In this document: piece by piece, positions 59,734-64,000 of the stretch
Numbering within the stretch: position 1 is the stretch's first letter
Layout of the letters: each line of letters begins with the position of its first letter
The notes under the pieces: model-generated
The model's input: the letters and a program-made list of their open reading frames with translations, nothing else
What the model was told of the DNA's origin: nothing
The model's database searches: none
Position numbers and translations under genes: made by a program
Origin: Elusimicrobia bacterium GWA2_56_46
GTDB taxonomy: Bacteria; Elusimicrobiota; Elusimicrobia; Elusimicrobiales; UBA9959
Direction of reading: 5' to 3'
Length of the DNA stretch: 64,000 nucleotides
Assembly: GCA_001799575.1 (NCBI GenBank)
Contig: MGTT01000006.1
Span: 1-64,000, forward strand

Positions 59734-59754
59734 AAAAGGTGCCTGGCACCTTTT
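59734..59754. repeat. 21-bp perfect palindrome, copy 2
   Basis: Same arms as copy 1 around a central T, immediately after the tRNA fragment. Both copies are followed by GG. Confidence 0.95.
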
Positions 59755-59768
59755 GGCACAAAACAGAG

Positions 59769-59852
59769 GGGCAAGTGGCGGAACTGGTAGACGCGCAGGT
59801 CTCAAAAACCTGTGATCTCACGGTCGTGAGGGTTCGAGTCCCTCCTTGCCCA
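59769..59852 (+). tRNA. tRNA-Leu (CAA)
   Basis: 84 nt. Acceptor GGGCAAG / CTTGCCC, anticodon loop CTCAAAA between CAGGT and ACCTG, long variable arm, T-loop GGTTCGAGTCC, discriminator A, CCA not encoded. Confidence 0.96.
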
Positions 59853-59862
59853 GATAAATTTA

Positions 59863-60939
59863 TTATGTATACGGGATGCTTATCCGGGTGGGTTCCGCCT
59901 TGGGTTTCCAGCGGAATTCGGTTTCCTGCAGCTCCACGGCTATCTGGATTATCTCCTTGATGATACAGGTGACCGGGATAGCGAAGATCACTCCCCAGAT
60001 ACCCCCCAGTTCCCAGCCCGCCAGCAGGGCGAACAGCACTATCGCCGGATTAAGTTTAACGGCCCGTTTCATTATATACGGCTGGAGGAACCAGTCGTCC
60101 AGAAAGCGTATGCCGGTGAAAAAAACAAGGATCTTGATTATCGGCAGCATGGCGCCGAACTGGAACCAGGCGACTATCGAAGAGATCACCGCCCCGAGGA
60201 AAGCGCCGGCGTACGGGACGAGGCTTGAAATGCCTATGAGGATCGCGATAAAGGCCGAATAATTCAGATCCATTATCACAAGGCCAGTGAAAGCTATTAG
60301 AAAAATGATCAGCGCCTCCGTCAGGATGCCGCGCAGATAGTTGCCCAGCGAGGCGTCTATTCTGGAGGCTATGTGCAGGATTATTTCCGCGTGCTTGGAG
60401 GGGACATGATCCAGCAGATAGTCTATAAGTGACGAGCCGCCCAGCAGGATGAAGAAAGTTATAAAAGGCACCACGAAACTCAGCGTCAGGGCGGGGATCA
60501 GGGCGAGAAGAAGCTGCGGCATCAGCTCCAGGATATGGCCGAGTTTTTCGGTCAGTTTCAACCCAGCCAGGAAAGGATAATTCCGCACAAGCCTGGAGTT
60601 CAGGTTCAGCACCACGTCCTGTATGCGGCCGGCGTAGACGGGCCAGGACTGCTGCAGGCTTTCCAGTTCGAAAGAAAGGAAATGGAAAAGGAGGTATAAA
60701 ACCGTGAAGAGGAGCGCGCCGAAAGTCAGGTAAAGCCCTATAACGGCGTAGATCCGCTTTATACCGCGCACCTCGAAATGCTTTACGATGGGGTTAAGGA
60801 TGTAGGCGAGCGCGGCGCTAAGGATGAAAGGGAAAACGGCGCCTTTGGCCAGCAGCAGCAGGTAGGCGAATGCCAGGACGATGAGGGCGGGGATAATGAA
60901 TTCGCGGTAGTTCCGCCTGGCCGCGGCTATTTCGGTCAT
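59863..60939 (-). CDS. AI-2E family (PerM-like) membrane permease
   Basis: 358 residues with about seven transmembrane helices and the family pattern: N-terminal pair of helices (LIVLAFAYLLLLAKGAVFPF, ALAYILNPIVKHFE), a long amphipathic loop, then GLVIMDLNYSAFIAILIGISSLVPYAGAFLGA and the DDWFLQPYIMKRAVKLNPAIV motif near the C-terminus. Substrates vary and are mostly unknown. 6 bp after the cNMP-binding gene. Confidence 0.9.
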   Translation of the reverse strand: MTEIAAARRNYREFIIPALIVLAFAYLLLLAKGAVFPFILSAALAYILNPIVKHFEVRGIKRIYAVIGLYLTFGALLFTVLYLLFHFLSFELESLQQSWPVYAGRIQDVVLNLNSRLVRNYPFLAGLKLTEKLGHILELMPQLLLALIPALTLSFVVPFITFFILLGGSSLIDYLLDHVPSKHAEIILHIASRIDASLGNYLRGILTEALIIFLIAFTGLVIMDLNYSAFIAILIGISSLVPYAGAFLGAVISSIVAWFQFGAMLPIIKILVFFTGIRFLDDWFLQPYIMKRAVKLNPAIVLFALLAGWELGGIWGVIFAIPVTCIIKEIIQIAVELQETEFRWKPKAEPTRISIPYT

Positions 60940-60945
60940 GGTTTG

Positions 60946-61428
60946 TTATTTCTCTATATACGTCCGCAGACGGGCCGACATGATCTTGGCCAGTTGGGTC
61001 GAGATGACCACGCCTATCCGGGGGCGCGCGAAAAGCAGGGATTCCAGTTTTATTTTGAAGAGCATGAAGACCCGCGTCTCCTCCAGCGCGGAAGCGGTGG
61101 CGGTGCGCGGCATTTCTTCCAGGAGGGCCATCTCCCCAAAAAATTCTCCGGGCTGTACTTCGGCGATAACTCCGCTCTTTTCCGTTTCCTGATCCTGCCG
61201 GGAAAGGGCTATCTTGCCGGAAAACACGATGAACAGCGCCCGGCCGATATCGCCCTGCGTGAAGACGGTTTCGCCTTTGAGGTAGGTGCGTTCCTGGAGA
61301 TTTTCAAGGATATGGATGAGGTCGCGCTTTTTAATGCCTTCAAAAAGCCTGATGCTCTTGAGGAAGTCTATTTTTTTCAGCGTTTCCTCGTCGTAAATGA
61401 CGTTGAATAAATTAAGCGTTTTGAACAT
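60946..61428 (-). CDS. cyclic-nucleotide-binding domain protein
   Basis: 160 residues, one Crp-type beta-roll domain (about 22-145). The phosphate-binding cassette PGEFFGEMALLEEMPRTATA is intact. There is no DNA-binding helix-turn-helix, unlike Crp/Fnr regulators. The preceding gene ends at its first base. It may regulate the adjacent permease, since CNB domains often control transport proteins. Confidence 0.85.
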   Translation of the reverse strand: MFKTLNLFNVIYDEETLKKIDFLKSIRLFEGIKKRDLIHILENLQERTYLKGETVFTQGDIGRALFIVFSGKIALSRQDQETEKSGVIAEVQPGEFFGEMALLEEMPRTATASALEETRVFMLFKIKLESLLFARPRIGVVISTQLAKIMSARLRTYIEK

Positions 61429-61679
61429 TATTTTTTAGCGAAAAAGCCGTAGAACGCGCGCGCCGCGCGGAACCAGCCGGACGAGATCCCGCTCGCCACG
61501 GTCTGAACGGCGTCCACGACCGGATCCATCGCCGTGAGTTTCCCGTCGGCGTTCAGGGCCAGATATTCCACGGCTTTGGCGGTCTGCCGGAGCTGCCGCA
61601 GGGTCAGGATCGCCTGCGCGGCCAGCGCCACGAAAGCCAGCGTCGCCGTTACCGCGCATACCACGAATATTGTCTCCAT
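61428..61679 (-). CDS. small membrane protein
   Basis: 83 residues. One transmembrane helix (about 4-24), then an amphipathic helical tail (LRQLRQTAKAVEYLAL), resembling DUF948-type small proteins. Shine-Dalgarno GGAGG a few bases upstream. In one unit with the two following genes. Confidence 0.65.
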   Translation of the reverse strand: METIFVVCAVTATLAFVALAAQAILTLRQLRQTAKAVEYLALNADGKLTAMDPVVDAVQTVASGISSGWFRAARAFYGFFAKK

Positions 61680-61737
61680 TTTACATCCTCCCTGAAAAGG
61701 TCACAGTTTGAATTTGCTCCGCTAAAAGTATATAAAA

Positions 61738-61772
61738 CTTCAGCCTTACGTCTTCAGCCCTCAGCCTGCTTC
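61738..61772. repeat. heptamer array (CTTCAGC unit)
   Basis: Units CTTCAGC, CTTACGT, CTTCAGC, CCTCAGC and CTGCTTC. It contains the TGA stop of the response-regulator gene on the minus strand and encodes its last residues (QAEG). Confidence 0.7.
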
Positions 61773-62140
61773 TTCAGGATCCGGCGCTCCAGGACTTTTA
61801 CCCTGGCCAGAAAAACGTCGGTGTTAAAGGGTTTCGTCAGGTAATCGTCGGCGCCGGTCTCGTAGCCCTGCACCTGGTCGTCCGCGAAAGCCCTTATCGT
61901 CATCATCAGTACCGGCATATTCCTGAACCGCTCGTCCGCGCGGATCCTGCCGAGAAGCTCAAATCCGTCCATCTCCGGCATATTGACGTCCAGCACGGCC
62001 AGATCCGCCCCTTCGGCCTGCAGGCGTTCCCAGGCCAGCCGGCCGTTCTCTTCGGCCGCCACCTCATAGCCGGCATCGGTCAGTATTTCCAGCACCAGCG
62101 ACCTGAAAGTGTTGTCGTCGTCAGCCACCAGTACTTTCAT
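61754..62140 (-). CDS. single-domain response regulator
   Basis: 128-residue CheY-like receiver with D7/D8, phospho-acceptor D51 (AVLDVNMPEMDGF), T81 and K103 (LTKPF). All catalytic residues are present and there is no output domain. It lies 24 bp after the atypical regulator gene. Its C-terminus is encoded by a heptamer array. Confidence 0.9.
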   Translation of the reverse strand: MKVLVADDDNTFRSLVLEILTDAGYEVAAEENGRLAWERLQAEGADLAVLDVNMPEMDGFELLGRIRADERFRNMPVLMMTIRAFADDQVQGYETGADDYLTKPFNTDVFLARVKVLERRILKKQAEG

Positions 62141-62164
62141 AAATTCTCCCTTGCAGCCGACCCC

Positions 62165-62875
62165 TTACTCGCTCTTATACATATAACCCACGCCGTAAAT
62201 GGTTCTTATGTTTTTGCCGAAATGGCCGAGCTTGTGCCGCAAAGTCTCCACGTGTTTGTCTATCGTTTCCACGTTTACCCTGCCCGCTTTGTCCTTCCAG
62301 ACCTCGTCCATGAGCCGGTTCCGGGGGATCACGCGGTCTTCGCTGCCCAGGAGAAGGGCGAGGATCTCGAATTCTTTGGGCGTGAGATTATCCATGGAGC
62401 CGGGCGTGCCGGATTTTATGCCGGTTTTTATGGCGCGTTTGACCCTGTCCAGCTCGACGTTGCCGTTCTTCGAGAGGATCACGGTTCTGGCGTGGGTAAG
62501 GCTGGGCAGGAGGCGCCTCAGATGCGCCCGGGTCTTGGAAAGCAGGATGCGCTCGTCTATTTCAGGGGTGATGAAGTCATCGGCGCCGGCTTCCAGGAAC
62601 TGAGAGATAGTGGAATTATCGATTTTATCGCGCGTGGAAAAAACGAGAATAGAGATGTCCGCGCGCCGGCCGGCGAAGTTCTGCAGTTCCCTGGGTGTTT
62701 TAAGGCCGGGCAGTCCTATCTCCGCCAGAGCCATGCCTTTTGCGGACTGCGCCGATTTTTCCAGGCTTTCAAGGCTGTGCAGAACCTGAACTTTCCACGA
62801 TTCCCGGCTGAAAAGCCGGTACCAGCGGTCAGCCAGGCGCCTGTCCTCGGTCAATATCCAGAGCAGAAAATCCAT
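62165..62875 (-). CDS. OmpR/PhoB-type response regulator with degenerate receiver
   Basis: 236 residues. The receiver (1-120) has E52 where the phosphorylated Asp should be (MALAEIGLPG) and lacks the conserved Lys (DDFITPEID). The winged-helix DNA-binding domain (about 145-236) is typical (LTPKEFEILALLLG, VNVETIDKHVETLRHKL, IRTIYGVGYMY). It may act without phosphorylation. Forms an operon with the following canonical receiver protein. Confidence 0.88.
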   Translation of the reverse strand: MDFLLWILTEDRRLADRWYRLFSRESWKVQVLHSLESLEKSAQSAKGMALAEIGLPGLKTPRELQNFAGRRADISILVFSTRDKIDNSTISQFLEAGADDFITPEIDERILLSKTRAHLRRLLPSLTHARTVILSKNGNVELDRVKRAIKTGIKSGTPGSMDNLTPKEFEILALLLGSEDRVIPRNRLMDEVWKDKAGRVNVETIDKHVETLRHKLGHFGKNIRTIYGVGYMYKSE

Positions 62876-63066
62876 TATTCGTCAACCTGAAAGTGCAGCG
62901 GATCCAGGTAAATTCCACCCGCTGCCCCGTACAATTCACCCTTTTTCAATTCTACGATAAAAAGCGGTATTTTGCAAATCTTCGGAATTTCTTCGGGATT
63001 TAAGGGGGGTGCATGAAGTATACTATTACTAAGCGGCGGATGAGGGATGGCAGCAGGGCGCTTTAT

Positions 63067-64000
63067 ATGATGAAAAAAACGATTGCCGGCAAATGGATTT
63101 TGACATCGGTTTTCCCGCGGGCCGGAGACGCTCTCCGTTCTCCGTTCTTCGTTTTTCTGTTCTCCGTTTCTCTGTTCTCCGTTTCGGCGCCGTTCTCCGC
63201 CCGGGCCGATATCGCGGCCGCCGGCGATATGCAGCTGGTAAGTTCGGCGCTGGATGACGGCGGCGGCGAAGCCCTGAAAGGCGGCGAATACTGGAGCAGG
63301 GGGACGATAACCCACGATGCCATGCCTGAGAATGTTGGCCTGGTGACCGGAGGGGATTATTCCAACAGGAAAGGTTTCTACAATCCGCCGTATCTTCTTT
63401 ACCAGAGAGGGCTTCCCACCGTTCTGGTCATGGCCTCCGGGGATATGAGGCTTACCATTCCGGCAGATTCCGTCGGCAAAGAGACCTTTGACATCACGCT
63501 CAATAAAAATCCGGAGAACGAGCCCATGCTGGTGGAACCTGAAAAGATCACCGAGGCCAACAACAAGATAGTCCGCAACGAGGGGCCCTGGGCGCAGTTG
63601 TTCGCCAATAACCTCTCCGAAATGGGTATCTTCGACGAACAGGGCTACTACACCGCCCCGCTGGCCAAGAGGGGCACGCTGGCCATGCGTTATAAGGACG
63701 ACAATAACGACGGCATCCTGGACGGCTCCAATCCTCCGGTGCGGGCTTCCAGCCTGAACGCCTGGAGCCTGGACGAAGTCCACAATACCTGGGTGCAGCT
63801 GCCGGGCGCGGCGGCCGACAAAAGTTCCAAAATGCTTTTCTCCTATTTCGACAAGCCGGGCGTTTACGCGCTGCTGGGCTCGCTGGTGGAGTCCATCCCC
63901 CGCACATTCAAGGCGTTCCCCGTGCCTTTCAGGCCCAACGGCCCCCAGGCCGGCGTAGGCCCGGGGCAGACCGGCACCGCGGCCGCCGGGATCACTTTCG
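63067..64000 (+). CDS. exported protein with FlgD-like C-terminal domain (partial, runs off window)
   Basis: At least 311 residues from ATG at 63067 (or 63070). The signal-peptide core is FFVFLFSVSLFSVSA, encoded by a TCCGTTC heptamer array, with probable cleavage after SARA. The mature part starts DIAAAGDMQLV and is rich in Asp/Asn/Gly with DDNNDGILDG, a possible calcium-type loop. The visible end AFPVPFRPNGPQAG resembles the start of the FlgD-like domain in the subtilase (PNPFRPGTG). Likely secreted surface protein. The stop lies beyond 64000. Confidence 0.7.
   Translation, partial: MMKKTIAGKWILTSVFPRAGDALRSPFFVFLFSVSLFSVSAPFSARADIAAAGDMQLVSSALDDGGGEALKGGEYWSRGTITHDAMPENVGLVTGGDYSNRKGFYNPPYLLYQRGLPTVLVMASGDMRLTIPADSVGKETFDITLNKNPENEPMLVEPEKITEANNKIVRNEGPWAQLFANNLSEMGIFDEQGYYTAPLAKRGTLAMRYKDDNNDGILDGSNPPVRASSLNAWSLDEVHNTWVQLPGAAADKSSKMLFSYFDKPGVYALLGSLVESIPRTFKAFPVPFRPNGPQAGVGPGQTGTAAAGITF
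63134..63184. repeat. heptamer array (TCCGTTC unit) encoding a signal peptide
   Basis: Seven or so units of TCCGTTC, TTCGTTT, TCTGTTC and TCCGTTT type, with two 8-bp steps. The pyrimidine-rich unit yields Ser, Phe, Val and Leu codons in each frame, producing a hydrophobic core. Confidence 0.75.

Noticed and set aside
59580-59960. 126-codon ORF across the tRNA-Leu region
   Set aside because: It is a translation of tRNA and palindrome sequence.

Overview
The window is a high-GC bacterial chromosome segment, very probably from the Elusimicrobiota or a neighbouring Gram-negative lineage. The assignment rests on the GspG-like type IV pilin paired with a prepilin peptidase, the outer-membrane-type efflux and beta-barrel genes, the stand-alone hydrogenase-maturation set and the base composition. 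It is an inference, not a database result. There is no rRNA operon, CRISPR array or intact transposase. Nearly all the DNA is coding, in short operons with ATGA-type overlaps.

Layout. 0.1-3.1 kb (minus): an OPA-type MFS transporter with a HAMP membrane protein and a receiver protein that share one Cys-rich C-terminal module. 3.1-10.2 kb (minus): two TPR proteins, dCTP deaminase, a squalene/phytoene synthase-family enzyme and a clostripain-like protease. 10.2-16.8 kb (plus): rdgB, a sensor kinase, a LysM/FecR protein, a candidate small RNA, a TPR protein and a P-loop-less THEP1-like protein. 17-28.6 kb: murC, ksgA, an M24 peptidase, lemA with an M48 protease, efp, a HAD hydrolase, a secreted subtilase, a DUF192 protein, pilB and an envelope protein. 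28.7-32.7 kb: smpB, tRNA-Leu, a 111-bp tandem repeat, the pilin, pilD, ddl, tRNA-Ser and tRNA-Tyr. 33-39.6 kb: hypC, hypD, a LysR regulator, hypE, a membrane protein and hypF, with no hydrogenase structural genes. 39.8-49.4 kb: a GAF/PAS protein, a Cus-type metal efflux operon, a membrane-THEP1 fusion and a NifX-like protein. 49.4-52.7 kb: an accessory patch (ATP-grasp-like protein, CxxCxGxG protein, YhcG-type PDDEXK nuclease, AT-rich HExxH membrane protein) next to tRNA-Glu. 53-59.5 kb: cell-envelope genes (M23 peptidase, bactofilin, SurA-N protein, ABC exporter, polysaccharide deacetylase). 59.6-62.9 kb: tRNA-Leu with a truncated copy, an AI-2E family permease, a cNMP-binding protein and two response regulators. 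A secreted protein runs off the right edge.

The most unusual content is in the repeats. (1) At least twelve short arrays share a period of 7 bp but have unrelated unit sequences. Six of them contain the stop codon of the adjoining gene, and one encodes most of a signal-peptide hydrophobic core. (2) A roughly 115-bp MITE has about 28-bp terminal inverted repeats and clear 8-bp target duplications. It occurs six times in whole or part, once with a second hairpin element nested inside it and once supplying the C-terminus of a protein. (3) A perfect 21-bp palindrome interrupts a duplicated tRNA-Leu 5' half. Several genes have a good -10 box only 7-10 bp before the ATG and no Shine-Dalgarno, which suggests leaderless or near-leaderless transcripts.
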